Assembly (NCBI RefSeq): GCF_033439725.1
Contig: NW_026944383.1
Coordinates: forward strand, 1,178,001 to 1,242,000
Direction of reading: 5' to 3'
Source: Neurospora tetraspora
Taxonomy: Eukaryota > Ascomycota > Sordariomycetes > Sordariales > Sordariaceae
Length of the DNA stretch: 64,000 nt
The first letter of the stretch is position 1; every line of letters starts with the position of its first letter. A model generated the notes under the pieces. The model was not told the DNA's origin. It searched no databases and worked only from the letters and a program-made list of their open reading frames with translations. Position numbers and translations under genes: made by a program. Positions 11,713 to 23,976 of this stretch are shown here, in pieces.

Positions 11713-12755
11713 GAGTCGAGTTAACACATACTGGCCATATGTATTCCCCAGAAAGATTGCCGTGCGGACGGACAGTGTGTCAGAGCTGACAGATGCCTAG
11801 CACCTCTCGAGTCTTAGTGAACGCTCAGTAGGTAGTTCATGTCTGGTATGAGATATATACGAAGCGAAGAAGTATACTAGGGTTCAATGTCTTGATTTCT
11901 TACGTCCTATACTAGAGGTAGTTAGTGTAAGGAGCATGAAGGTGATTTTTAACCTGAAGAAAGGAACGGGTTCAACCTTTCATCAAGTCTGACGTTTTCG
12001 TTACACTTCGTTCCTTTGAGTCCCGCAGCTTTTAGGTTGTCCTCACGCGTCGATAGTCATGCTGGATAACTTGGTGGAACTGGTGGACTGAAGGGAAGCG
12101 AGTCGGAGGTGACTGCCATTCAAAGCGGTCCTACCGAGATGTGGAGAGGTTGAATCGATAAGATGGGATAGAAAGGTCGCCGAAATGGCCTCGTCAGCGA
12201 TTCTTGCGCCAGTAGGTGCACTTGCTTTCAGGACTGAATGGAGGCGCGAGAATGAGATTCCCAAATGCTACCTAGGTGCCATAAACGACTTACCCAGGTG
12301 GATAGGTGTACGTAGTTGCGAGCTTTGTTGGCTAGAGGTATCTAGAGCATAGGACCAACCACCCAACCAACCAACCGAGCTCAAAGATAACATGGTGAAG
12401 GTTGGTGTGAATGGCAACACTTGTTGGTCGCATCCAGATATCATGAAATTTGCCAAACCCCTCGCACTTGAACGCAATCTTTGATGATGTTCGGACTTAG
12501 TGAGTCTTGGAAACCAATACTGCGTGCGTCTACGTAAGGTAGGTAAGCAACACGCAGCGCCGATCGGGAGAATCCTAATACCTTCTTAGAAGATGTGCCC
12601 TTAAGAGGCCAAGCCCGGGTTGTCGCGGCATCTTCCTTTTTCGACTGCGTGCTCTTGGACATGCTCGTGAGATGGCTGCTGTTCGTCACCATACAGACAG
12701 AAGACCCAAGCTTTTGGCTTATCAGAATTTGGAAGATTGAGGATCATGTTGCATT

Positions 12756-12907
12756 GTAGGTAGATGGACTATTGATGTAATAGAGACGGTGATCAGCTAT
12801 GGTGTATGTAACACTCGTCATTGAGGAAGCTGTAGGTAAGATGGACTATCGATGTGATAGAGACAGTGATTAGCTATGGTGTATGTGATACTCGTCAGTG
12901 AGGGAGC
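12756..12907. repeat. 76-bp tandem duplication, two copies
   Basis: Copies at 12756-12831 and 12832-12907 are highly similar. Most differences between them are transitions. Each contains TAGCTATGGTGTATGT. No gene overlaps it. It lies about 430 bases upstream of the PKS start and could touch its promoter. Confidence 0.85.
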
Positions 12908-15129
12908 GAACACTTACTGTACCTAGGGATGCTGGCTTCGTACCATGGAGATTGGGTTGTCTGGATCGATCCGCGGCAGATACGGCAGTTGTTCAAGCTT
13001 AAACCGAAGACCGAACATGGAGGGGAGGAGGGGAAGCAGGAGGCTGAAGAAGCGGAGACAACAGATTCAGGAGTGTTCAGTTTGTGCGGAGAAAAAAAGC
13101 TATCGGAGAGCCATCGTCCCAAGAATGACGGTGCGGCAGTGTATATGATGTGAAGCCATTATAAGAAGGACCTCCACAGACAAAGGCAGTCCACATTCTC
13201 GGTTTTTTCTGCAAAGTGTCTTTTGTTATTCCGTTACCCGTCCACACGGAAGTGGAAACTTCAACACTTCATCTCACGCAACCAAGCAAGACTCATAGAC
13301 TCCCATCTGAGTCCTTCCCCCCTGCTTCTTCAACATGGAAGCTAACACCACTGAGCCCATCGCCGTCATTGGCTTTGACCTCAAATTCCCCGGAGATGCC
13401 AACACGCCCGAGAAGTTTTATGACTTCCTTCTCTCCGGTCGTTCAGCCCTCAGCGAGGTACCCAAAGGCCGATACAATCTTGATGCATTCTACCACCCGG
13501 ATCCCCAGAGATCGGGTACGGTATGTTGTCTCTCTCTCTCACCACCCAGATCTTCAAGATCCAATCCTCTAACACAACTCAAAGACCAACGTCCGGCATG
13601 CGCATTTCTTGAAAGATGAGATTGCTGCCTTTGACGCGCCTTTCTTTACCATTACCCAGGCCGAGGCCGTCTGCATGGATCCCCAGCAGCGCGGTCTCCT
13701 TGAGACTGTCTATCGCGCTCTCGAAAACGGTGAGTTTGTACTCTGCAGCCTCTTCTCCTCTCCTTTCCGCGCAGGTCTCGCACCACAATGGGGAAAAAAA
13801 AAAGTAAAAACAAAAGTGCCGTGAGGCTGATGAGTGAACTACCGTAGCTGGCATTCCCATGTCCCAGGCTTTAGGCTCAAAGACATCTGTCCATGTCGGT
13901 TGCTTCACTCGCGAGTACGACAGCGTTGTGAGCAGGGATCCGGAGATCGAACTCAAGTATCTCGCTACAGGCACCGGAACAAGCATGCTTGCCAATCGTC
14001 TCTCGTGGTTCTATGACTTTCGAGGGCCCAGTTTGACGCTAGACACCGCCTGTTCAAGCAGTCTGGTTGCTGTTCATCAAGGCTGCACCAGTCTGAGGCT
14101 CGGCGAAGCTTCCATGGTAAGTTTACTTTTTTTCTAGCCTGGATTCCCCCTCGGTGGCCATTGTGTGGAAAGGTAAGTTGAGGTGATTTGCAAGCTGACG
14201 TTGTTTCGGCTTCATCAATATAGGCCGTTGTCGCCGGCTGTAACCTTTTCTAGAACCCGGACACGGTCATCCCACTTACCAGTCTCGGTTTCCTGAGCCC
14301 GGACGGGAAATGCTACAGCTTCGACCACCGCGCCAACGGTTACTCCCGAGGTGAAGGGTTTGGCGTTGCTGTTCTCAAGCGTCTTTCAGACGCTCTCCGC
14401 GATGGCGATACTATCCGTGCAGTCATCCGGAACACATGCACCAACCAAGATGGACGATCTCCTGGTATCACCCAACCAACGAGGGAGGCCCAGGCCAACC
14501 TGATCAAACAGTCGTACGAGGCCTTGGGGCTTGACCGTGGCCTCACGAGGTATTTCGAGGCTCATGGTACCGGCACGCCGGTTGGCGACCCCATCGAAGC
14601 CAGCGCCATCAGTGACGCCTTCTCCGAGTTCCGGACGCCCGAGGATCCATTGTACGTTGGGGCTGTCAAGAGCAACATTGGCCACTTGGAAGGTGCCGCC
14701 GGTATTGCTGGTCTTTTGAAGACTGTCATGGTCCTGGAACGCGGCATCATCCCGCCCAACATGTGGTTTGAGAAGAAGAACCCAAAGATCCCGGATGAGT
14801 GGAACTTTCAATTTCCGACCTCAAGTACAGTGTGGCCTACCGAGGGTATCCGACGTGCCTCTGTCAACTCCTTTGGGTACGGTGGTAGTAACGCAACCGT
14901 CATCGTGGACGATGCTCTACACTTCTTGGCCTTCAACGGCCTCAAGGGTCGCCATAGAACCGTCTTGCACCCAAAACTTCCACCATTCGCCATTACCGAC
15001 GGCACAAATGAGCATGTGAGCAATGCTCTGGATGGTGAAGCTGCCACAGACTATGACATGAACGCTCCTCACCAAGGAAATCATGTTTCCAATCTCCAGG
15101 ATCATGTGAATGGGGACCTCAACGGCGAG

Positions 15130-15310
15130 AAAGCCCTGACTGCCATCAACGGCCATACCAACGGCCATACCAACAGTCATGCCAACGGCCACACCAATGG
15201 AACGACGAACGGGGCCAGAGATAGTGTGACCAATGGGGTAAAGAATGGCTTTGCCAACGGAACAAACAGACAGCATGCCGAGCCTACCTCTATACAAAAC
15301 GGTCATGCAA
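15130..15310 (+). repeat. Asn-Gly minisatellite in the KS-AT linker
   Basis: The linker encodes repeating NGHTNG-type units from degenerate 12-base repeats (AACGGCCATACC and variants). It lies between catalytic domains, where length change is tolerable. A (TCAGAG)n tract encoding Ser-Glu repeats follows at about 15464-15497. Confidence 0.8.
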
Positions 15311-15584
15311 AGCATGCAGACGGCCTGGACCGCCTCTTCATCCTCTCCGCCTTTGACGAAGGCGGCATCCAACGGTTAGCGACCGCCTACCGAGAGCATC
15401 TACTCAACAAGGTCTCCTCCTTCTCGACCAGCGGCACCGAATCGGCATCATCGGAAGGGTCAGAGTCAGAGTCAGAGTCAGAGTCAGAGTCAGAGTCATC
15501 CTATCTGAGCGATCTGAGCTACACCCTGGCCTTCAAGCGGACCCGCTTCAGCTGGTCTTCATGGGCGGTAGCAGACTCGGTGAC

Positions 15585-15600
15585 CTCGCTCGCTCGCTCG
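15585..15600 (+). repeat. (CTCG)4 microsatellite at a PKS frameshift
   Basis: Four CTCG units sit exactly where the frame changes before the AT domain. One extra 4-base unit accounts for the shift. Replication slippage is the likely cause. Confidence 0.75.
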
Positions 15601-15819
15601 CAGTCTGGAGACGACCCAGCTCAACAAGGCCACCCGCGCCCCTAACACAGGTAGCAGCAAGCCGCAACTTGCCCTGGTGTTCACGGGACAAGGGGCGCAA
15701 TGGGCCGGTATGGGCAGGGAGCTGCTCGGGGTGTACGAGCCGTATCGTGCGAGTCTTTTTGCGGCCGACGAGTACCTGAGGAAAGCTCTGAGCTGCTCTT
15801 GGTCTATCACCGAGGTGCT

Positions 15820-15821
15820 TC

Positions 15822-15857
<36 letters not shown>

Positions 15858-15859
15858 AA
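15820..15859 (+). repeat. (CAA)n polyglutamine tract ending in TAA
   Basis: A run of about 12 CAA codons ends in an in-frame TAA at 15857-15859, followed by CAA GAC and a continuing AT frame. A CAA-to-TAA change is a C-to-T transition at a CpA site. Confidence 0.85.
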
Positions 15860-18800
15860 CAAGACACCGCCTCCTTTAACATCAACGATCCTGCCTTCAG
15901 CCAGCCCATCTGCACGGCGCTCCAGGTGGCTCTCGTCGACCTCCTAGCGAGCTGGGGCGTGTTCCCGCAAGCCGTCGTAGGGCATTCGTCGGGGGAGATC
16001 GCTGCGGCGTACGCAGCCGGCGCGATATCCAGAGAGTCGGCGTGGAAGCTCGCCTATTACCGGGGTATCCTCTCCTCTGAGCTTGCACGTGTTTCTGGTG
16101 GTGGCGGCGGCGGCGGCGGTGGCATGATCTCGGTCGCACTAGACAAGACGACGGCAGAATCCTACATATCGCGCGTCGATGCCGCTTTTCCGCACGGCGG
16201 TGCTGCCGGTAGTCTTGCCGTGGCATGCATCAACAGTCCGAAGAACGTCACCGTCAGCGGCGCCGTCTCCAAGATCGATTACCTCAAGCAGGAGCTGCTC
16301 GACAAGGACAACATCTTTGCGCGCAAGCTCGCGGTCGGCAATGCGTACCACTCGGCTTACATGCAGCCCATCGCGGACCTATACCTACAGCTGATAGGTG
16401 CCGGTCTTGTCTCTGGAGGACAATGCCGTGGTGGCAGTGGCCCGGAGGAACAGGAACAGCAGAAGAAGGAGTCCCCTGTGCCCCGGTTTTACTCTTCGCT
16501 CACCGGGGCGGAGGCCAAGCTGTCGGAGCTTTGTGAGCCGGCCTACTGGGTACAGAATCTCATCTCGCCAGTAAGGTTTTCGGAGGCGCTGTCTCGTCTT
16601 GTCTCTGATTCTTCTGTAAAAGGAAAGAAGAGGAAGCTTGGCGCCAGCGGCCCTCAAAAAACGAAGACAGATCCCATCACCGAGCTGCTGGAGATTGGGC
16701 CTCATGGTGCCCTAAGGGGACCGATCCGAGAGATCCTGGAACAGATTCCTGAAGCCGATAAGGTTGTTGCGTACCAATCCCTGCTCATGCGCAACTCGAG
16801 CTCGACCAACGCTGCTCTCAACGCGGCGGGCTGGCTCTTTTCGCGCGGTTACAAGCTCGATATGTCCGCTGTTAATCCGCCGTCGTCGTTCAATGAAGGT
16901 CATGCTCTTTGCTGGTAGATCTCCCCAGCTACCCGTTTGACCATTCAAAGTCATACTGGCGCGAGAGCCGAATCAGCAAGGGGTATCGGTTCCGCAAAGT
17001 CGTCCGTCACGAGCTCCTGGGCGCATCGGTTCCAGACTGGAACAAGAACAACGCGCTCTGGCGGAACTGGATCCGGCTGGGCGAGAACCCATGGATCCGG
17101 GACCATCGGATCACGGGAAGTACCCTCTACCCAGCAGCCGGGATGCTGGTCATGGCCATCGAGGCCAGCAGACAGATGGCCAACCCGGACAAGGGCCCGA
17201 TCAAAGCCTTTCGGTTCCGCGAGGTATCGCTGCACATGGCATTGCGGGTGCCAGCGAGCGCGGAGGGCGTCGAGACGCACTTCTACCTGCGGCCTTACAT
17301 GGACAGCATGTCCAGCACGGCGTCCAACTGGAGCGAGTTCCAGCTCTTCAGCCACGAGAACGACGAGTGGCGCGAACACTGCCGCGGCCTGGTGCAGACC
17401 GAGTACGAAGCTGCCTACACCCCGGTGGACAACGGGCTGGAAGACCGGGCCTTTCGGGATCAGTGCGCCGAGTATGTCGCCTCGGCCGAGAAGAGGTGTG
17501 GCAAGCCGGTGTCGACAAACCAGCTCTACGAGCTTCTCCAGACGGTCGGGTTCGATTTTGGCTCCACGTTCCAAACCCTTTCTGACGTGCGGATCGACCC
17601 CGACGGCGACCGCAACATGATCGCCACCATCACGTCCAAAGTCCCCGAGATCAAGAGCAAGATGCCCCAAGGATTTGTCCAGGAGCATCTCGTTCACCCC
17701 ACGACGCTGGACGGTGTCTTGCAGGCCGTCATGGTCGCCTTGACCCGCGGTGGCCGTGAGGTCAGAGAGGCCATGGTGCCCACCTCGATGAAAGAGCTCT
17801 GGATTTCGGCGGACGCGCTTGCGTCTCACGACCAGTATCGTCTCGCTGCCCATGCCGATTTCCTGGGGCTTCGGCAGGCGGAAGCCTCCATCATCGCCGT
17901 CGACCCAAAGACTCATGCTCCCCTCATCAAAGCGGACGGGTTTGTGTCCACCGCTGTCTCGGGTCGGAGCAGCGCAACAGATGATGGGGAAGACGAGGCC
18001 CGTCAGCATGCATTCAATATCGACTGGAAACCCGAGCCAAGCCTGCTTGATCAGAAAAGTGCGGCCGGATTGTTCCGCCCGCCTCAAGATCTCGTGGACT
18101 TTGACCCGTCCCAGCTTATTGCGGACGTTGAGGGAATCTGCTACATGTATTTGAGGAGATACGCAGCTGCGAACCCAGACCTGTGGACTGAACATGTCGG
18201 AGGCAAGCCTCACTTGCAAAAGTACGTGGCATGGATGAAGCACGTATTTGATCGTTTTGATCGCGGCGATCTGGTGCACGCGAAGGGACAACAACAGGAT
18301 TGGAACAAGATGGCCCTGGACGACGAATCCTTCAGCAAGATGGAAGCCGAAATGGCAGGGGAGAATGGCACTCCCGAAGCCAAGCTGGTGGTCGCCGTGG
18401 GCAAAGCTCTTGTCTGGAGAGGTCGACCCTCTTCAGGTTCTCTTCAACGACAAGCTCTCCGAAAATGTCTACCGGTACGGAACCGGCGCCGAGATCATCT
18501 ACGCCCAGCTTTCTGGGTTCGTCGACGCCATGGTCCACAAGAACCCGTCGATGAAGATTCTCGAGATCGGGGCGGGTACAGGAGGCGCGACCGTGACCGT
18601 CATCAACACGCTGACCCACCATGGGGAGAACGAGTTCGGCGCGCGGTTCGAGCGATATGACTACACCGACATATCTCCAAGCTTCTTCGAGCAGGCCAAG
18701 GAGACTTTTGAATCCGCCGCAGATCGCATGCAGTTCAAAGTGTTGAACATCGAGAACGACCCGAGACATCAGGGCTTCGAGGAGGGCGAGTATGACCTGG

Positions 18801-21800
18801 TCATCGCCGCGAACGTCATCCACGCAACAAAGAACATCGAGGCGACTCTGAAGAATGTTCGCCAACTGCTGAAGCCTGGTGGCAAGTTTGCACTTTACGA
18901 GCTGACCAACATCAACCTGCTCCGCGCTCACTTTGGATTCGGCTTACTTCCCGGCTGGTGGCTGTCCGATGAGCCCTACAGGGCGTGGGTTCCCCTGATG
19001 ACCGTCCCGGACTGGTCGGTCCATCTTCAGCGGGCTGCCTTCACCGGGGTAGATCTCGCCTTTGACGACTTTTCAGGGTCGGAGAACCAAATCAACACTA
19101 TTATGATCTCGACAGCCACGACACCAGCAGCAGCGGGACAATCCCTGTTGACGACGACGCCGCCGCCGCCCACCATCATTGTAGCAGACCAGAGCTCCGA
19201 ATTCCAGAACGAGGTCGCAAAGGAAATTGAGACTTCACTGAAAGGCAAGGGTAGTAATACTCACTGTGAAGTGGAAGTGGTCAGCGTGGGAGATCTGCTG
19301 TCTGCGAACCTTGACAAGAAGATATGCATCTTCCTTCCTGAGATCGAGGCCTCGTTCCTGAAAGACGTGACTGCCGACAGGCTGAGCGTCATCAAGAAGA
19401 TGACTGCATCCCTCTCCGGGATCTTGTGGCTTACCCACGGAGGCGGAAAGGCTGCAAAAAGGCCAGAAATCGAGATGATAACAGGACTATCCCGCGCCAT
19501 CAGAGCTGAGAACCCAGCCATCAATTTTGTCACCCTCACCTTTGAGGATGATGTTGATGGCGTTGAAAGTGTCGAAGCTGTCTGCCAGCATACACTCTCC
19601 TTGTTCACCGAAATCTTCGTCAAGGGTGGAAAGGACGTGATCGACAACAGTTTCTCAGTCTCAAGCGGCGTGACACACATCGGCCGGGTGATCGAGGCGG
19701 ACTACATGAACCGACACATCTCTCAGAAGACCACCAAGCAGGTAGCTGCGCCGGCCAAATTTGGCGAGGATCCGTCAAGAGCCCTCGATCTGGTTGTCGG
19801 CACACCTGGACTTCTGGATAGCCTGCAGTTTGACGACGATCAGCTCTACGACACACCTTTGCAAGAAGGCGACGTCGAGTTCAAAGTTGCGGCATGCGGC
19901 CTCAATTTCCTTGACATCATGGTCTCGCTCGGCCAGGTGATTGGGACCGCTCTCGGAGTCGAAGGGTCAGGAATCGTCACGCGGACGGGGCCGAACTCCC
20001 GGTTCAAGGTCGGCGATCGCGTCTGTGGCATTGCGCGTGGGACTATGCGAACGTACGCTCGTGCTAGGGAGACCTCCCTCGTGATGATCCCGGAAGACTT
20101 GGACTGGACGACGGCCGCCTCCTTACCTGTCGTGTACGTTACCGTTTACGCTGCCCTGTACGACATCGCACATCTCAAGAAGGGGGATTCCGTTCTGATA
20201 CACGCTGCTGCTGGGGGTGTTGGGCAGGCCTGCATCCAGCTTGCCCAGCATCGCGGGGCTGAGGTGTATGCGACCGTCGGGTCGCTCGAGAAGCGGGATC
20301 TCCTCAGGGCTCGATATGGGATTCCTGAGGACCATATCTTATCCAGCCGAGATTTATCCTTCAAGCACGGAATCATGAGACTGACCAAAGGGCGCGGGGT
20401 TGATGTGGTCGTCAATGCTCTGTCGGGCGACGCTCTCCGAGCAACGTGGGACTGTGTTGCACCCTTTGGACGATTCGTCGAGGTTGGCAAAGTCGACATC
20501 TACTCCTCAGCCCGGCTGAACATGGACAAGTTCAAGTACAACGTCACGTTTGGATTTGTCGATGTCGGCTACATGGCGAACAACGACGGGCGCCATTTCA
20601 ATGCCATCTTGGAGGACTGCATGCGTCTTGTTCGCGACGGTGCAATCCGGCAGCTTCACCCGGTGCAAGTCTACCCTTTCGGTCAGATCCAAGACGCTTT
20701 CAGATACATGCAGAACGGAGCACACTCGGGCAAGATCGTGCTGGAGCCCCATGAGGATGACATTGTTCCTGTCGTCCCCAGCCGAAAGCCCAAGTATAAC
20801 TTTGACCCGTCAGCTTCGTATGTGATCTCGGGGGGCTTGGAGGTCTGGGCAGGAGCATCGCACGGTGGATGGCGTCTCGGGGAGCCCGGCACCTGATTCT
20901 GCTGTCGCGGTTTGGTCCACTCCGAGAGTCGGGCAAGGCACTCGTAGCGGAACTGCAGTCGGCCGGCGTCCACGTAGAGACACCTGCTTGTGACGTCTCG
21001 GATGCTCAATCACTGAAAAAGACCTTGGATGGCTGTCTGACAATGATGCCTCCCATCAGGGGTTGCATCCAAGGCTCAATGGTGCTAAAGGTATGTATCC
21101 ATCATTCCCAGACCACATGTCGTTATGGTAAAAGCTAACAGCGCGCCACTCCAGGACACATTGTTCGAAAACATGAGCATCGACGACTGGCACACAGCCA
21201 TCAAGCCCAAGGTCGACGCGTCGTGGAATCTGCATCAAGTACTCCTTGACAAGGACCTAGACTTCTTCATCCTCCTCTCGTCGACGTCTGGCATCGTGGG
21301 CAACCGGGGCCAGTCCAACTACTGCGCCGGAAACACGTACCAAGATGCTCTGGCGCGGTACAGGGTATCCCAGGGACTGCCAGCCACGTCTCTGGACCTG
21401 GGCATGATTCTCTCTGTTGGATTCGTGGCGGAGAACGCTGAACTCATTGGCCATCTGAGGGCCGAAGGGTTCACGGCCATGCGCGAGGAAGAGTTCCATG
21501 CGCTGCTCGACGGACTATGCGGCCCGTCGGGATCGAGCGTGCCGTCCCTTCTCAAGTCGCAGATCTGTCTTGGGCTGGAGCTTCCCGAGGCACTGGCGCA
21601 GCGAGGCATCGAAGCGCCGGGCTGGCAGCACGATCCGCTGTTCAGCCACTTGTTCCAGATGCGTCGGATGGCCGGAGGTCTGGCGTCGGCCGACAAGACG
21701 GTCAACTACGGATTGCTTTGGGCGCCACGGATTCGCTTGACACGGCAGAAGCCATTGTTCTCGAAGCCATGCTGACCAAGATCTCCAAGGCGCTTGGAGT

Positions 21801-22008
21801 AGAAACAGTAAACCTGGATGCGTCCAAGCCTCTTCACGCGTTTGGCGTCGATTGGCTTGTGGCCGTGGAGCTGCGGACGTGGTTGCTGAAGGAAGTTGGT
21901 GCCGAGGTGGCCGTTTTCGATATCATGGGCGGCTCTAGCATCCGGCAACTGGCGACCTTGGTTGCGTCGCGGAGCAGCTTTGTGCATTTGAAGGAAGTTG
22001 ATGAATGA

Positions 22009-22805
22009 CGGGATTAAAGATTAATTGAGATGTTTGGCTTCGGAAATTTTGCAGTTAAAGGGGTTTGTATGTATTTGCAGAAGGGATATTACTGTAGTGT
22101 CTTGGCATAAAATCGCTCGGTATTCAATTCTCATCCTTTTGTCATCACTCATTCATATATATAACAATGTCGTGTCGTTGTTACACATCGCCAAGTTTCC
22201 ATTCTGTTTTTGTCGTTCGAATATCAACGGACTGGTCAGCACCTAGGTAGTGATGGTTTGCATAGGCTCTAGCCCTGGAACGGGGAGTGTCTTCTTCCCA
22301 TGGAGTAATACTCATGGTCCCTCGGGCGGCTGAACGAGAATTGAAGTGGCTCCCTCAAAATAAACAAGTTCGGATGGGCGAAGGTGAAGAACATAGTTGT
22401 CGGATGGGAAGAAGTTTCAAGTAATTGTGGGTTGGAACTGAAATGGATGTCACTGCATCCCCCGGTACACTTTCCACTTGCTTCACTCTCTGCTTCCTGC
22501 CTGTTTCCTCTTCTCGCTCTTTCCTCCTCACACTTCTTTCTTTGAACCTTCATAGCTCCTTCCTTGAAAAGGTCCTCACGCTATCTACCGACATCGCTGC
22601 ACCTCAGGTCTTCTACCGCACTCCACCAAGCTCGCCTGGGCTGGAGCATCAACACTATATCGTGGAGAACGGCAAGGTGTAGATGTATTCATCACAACGG
22701 CGTTGTCAACCAGAAACGTATTGGAAAAAAGGAAACATAAGGTACACTCAGGTCACAGGTGACACAAGCAACGCCCTTCCTCGTGGCACTTCCTTGGCCT
22801 CTTTG

Positions 22806-22836
<31 letters not shown>

Positions 22837-23063
22837 GCAAGGTAAGGTAGGTACGGTACCCTAGGTACCCGAGTGGATGAAAACCCACTCAGGTACCTTA
22901 CCTTTTACCTCCCGTCCTACTGTCCGGGAAGGAACGGTCCAGCCCGCTCGTTTGCGTAACGGCCCGGCGGGGCAAGCAGACAAATTAAAAAAACTCAAAG
23001 ACGACTTCCTTCAACCGATTAAGCTTCCATTTCTAGAGCTAACCTAACCTCTCCTTCTTTCAG
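22009..23063. other. Convergent intergenic region with poly-T and hairpin
   Basis: No gene is seen. A poly-T run of about 28 bases at 22806-22833 is followed by an imperfect inverted repeat at about 22839-22908, with arms built on AAGGTAAGGTAGGTAC and a GAGTGG/CCACTC inner stem. It separates the PKS from the SGNH hydrolase and carries both 3' ends. Confidence 0.5.
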
Positions 23064-23976
23064 TTAAAAAACAGTAGGATTCCCCGGCCTCAAATACCCC
23101 TTCAACGGCGTCGTCCCATTCCAAGCTAACATAACCGCCTGCGCAAACGCCTTGGCCACCAGATCCGCCCCCTCAGGGCTGGTATGCGTATGATCGCTAG
23201 GATAAAGCGAGTTCGTCTTAGTGTTCCCCAGCTTCAAATACATATTCGCCACAGCTTGATAATGATCCACAAAACTGGCCTTTCCTGTGTTTGCAAGATT
23301 CTTGGCCGCGAGGCTTGCATACCCCACGAACCGCACCGGCGGGGCATACCCGCCGTAGCTCCCGCCCTCCCACAGATTATTAGGCGTTTGAGACGCAAAA
23401 ATGACGGAGGCGCCCTTGGCGATGATGGTTTTGGCGGCGGTCTCGACGTAGTGATTGAATGTGTAAACTTTTTCGCCGGTTTTGCCTGAAACACAAACTT
23501 CGGAGCCGGTGCCGGGGCAGTCGGAGCGGCCGTTGTCGGAGGCCGAGTTGGGAGAGCCGCCGTCGTTGTGGCCGAACTCGATGACGACGATGTCGCCGGC
23601 GGTGACCAGGTTGGCGAGCTCGGTGAAGCGCCCCTCGTTGGTGTAGGAGCGGGCGGAGCGGCCGGAGACGGCTTTGTTGACGACGGTGATGCCGTTGAGG
23701 AGGGGGGGGAGGTATTCACCCCATCCTATTAAAAAGAAAAAAAGGTTTGTTAGGATACTGGGTATTTGGGAAGAGGGAAACAGGGAACAGGGAAAGGGAT
23801 TGACTAGTTACTAGGTACGTACCCATGAGAAGCCCCCCGGTCTTGGCTGTAGTACTGTCACCGGCAAGGTAGACGGTAGGCGTTGCTCGCTTACAATCGA
23901 CGAGATTCACGCTCCGCGCATCAGATACACTCACGGCAGCGAGGCCGGCGATCAATGTCGTGGAAGAAAACCGCAT
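23064..23976 (-). CDS. Secreted SGNH hydrolase, rhamnogalacturonan acetylesterase type (CE12-like)
   Basis: Likely removes acetyl groups from pectic rhamnogalacturonan outside the cell. Exons are 23823-23976 and 23064-23725, joining to 271 residues. A signal peptide is evident in MRFSSTTLIAGLAAVSVSDA. Block I holds the nucleophile serine in YLAGDSTTA. The oxyanion asparagine block reads IEFGHNDGG. The C-terminal Asp-His pair is in YPSDHTHTSPEGA. Size and block order fit carbohydrate esterase family 12. A TATA-like TATAAAG lies at 24078-24084 on this strand, about 100 bases upstream. The gene is intact and does not obviously belong to the polyketide cluster. A related SGNH esterase with another acyl substrate is possible. 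Confidence 0.88.

Larger units (their letters stand above)
8735..13334. other. 4.6 kb without a convincing gene
   Basis: No domain is recognisable on either strand. The stretch contains a poly-G run at about 9198-9217, many GGTAGGTA motifs (around 9300 and 9725-9770) and a 76-bp tandem duplication. A minus-strand frame at 8799-9083 has a protein-like composition and may be a relic. Further small open frames at 11444-11712 (+) and 12441-12692 (-) have no clear start or splice partner. A TATA-like ATTATAAG lies at about 13157, some 175 bases before the PKS start. The space could have held another cluster gene that has since decayed. Confidence 0.5.
13335..22008 (+). pseudogene. Highly reducing type I polyketide synthase (KS-AT-DH-cMT-ER-KR-ACP), multiply broken
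   Basis: Would build a reduced, methylated polyketide chain iteratively. Introns are at 13521-13584, 13730-13847, 14117-14223 and 21091-21154, leaving about 2,770 codons. KS (13335 to about 14950) keeps DTACSSS and EAHGTGT. A repetitive Asn-Gly linker spans 15130-15310. AT (about 15660-16800) keeps GHSSGE. DH (about 16990-17900) keeps the histidine in RDHRITGSTLYPAAG. The methyltransferase (about 18450-19080) has LEIGAGTGG. ER (about 19790-20740) has HAAAGGVGQA. KR (about 20810-21500) follows, then ACP (about 21750-21990). Lesions: TAG at 14251-14253, TAA at 15857-15859, and frame changes near 15600, 16909, 18410, 20840 and 21710. In the ACP the expected GVDSL reads GVDWL, removing the phosphopantetheine serine. 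The gene cannot make a working enzyme by ordinary translation. No thioesterase domain follows the ACP. Confidence 0.95.

Noticed and set aside
13335-22008. Sequencing or assembly error as the sole cause of PKS lesions
   Set aside because: Stops by substitution, a non-homopolymer repeat change and an active-site Ser-to-Trp change are not typical indel errors, and eight other multi-exon genes in the window are free of breaks. It remains possible for single sites.
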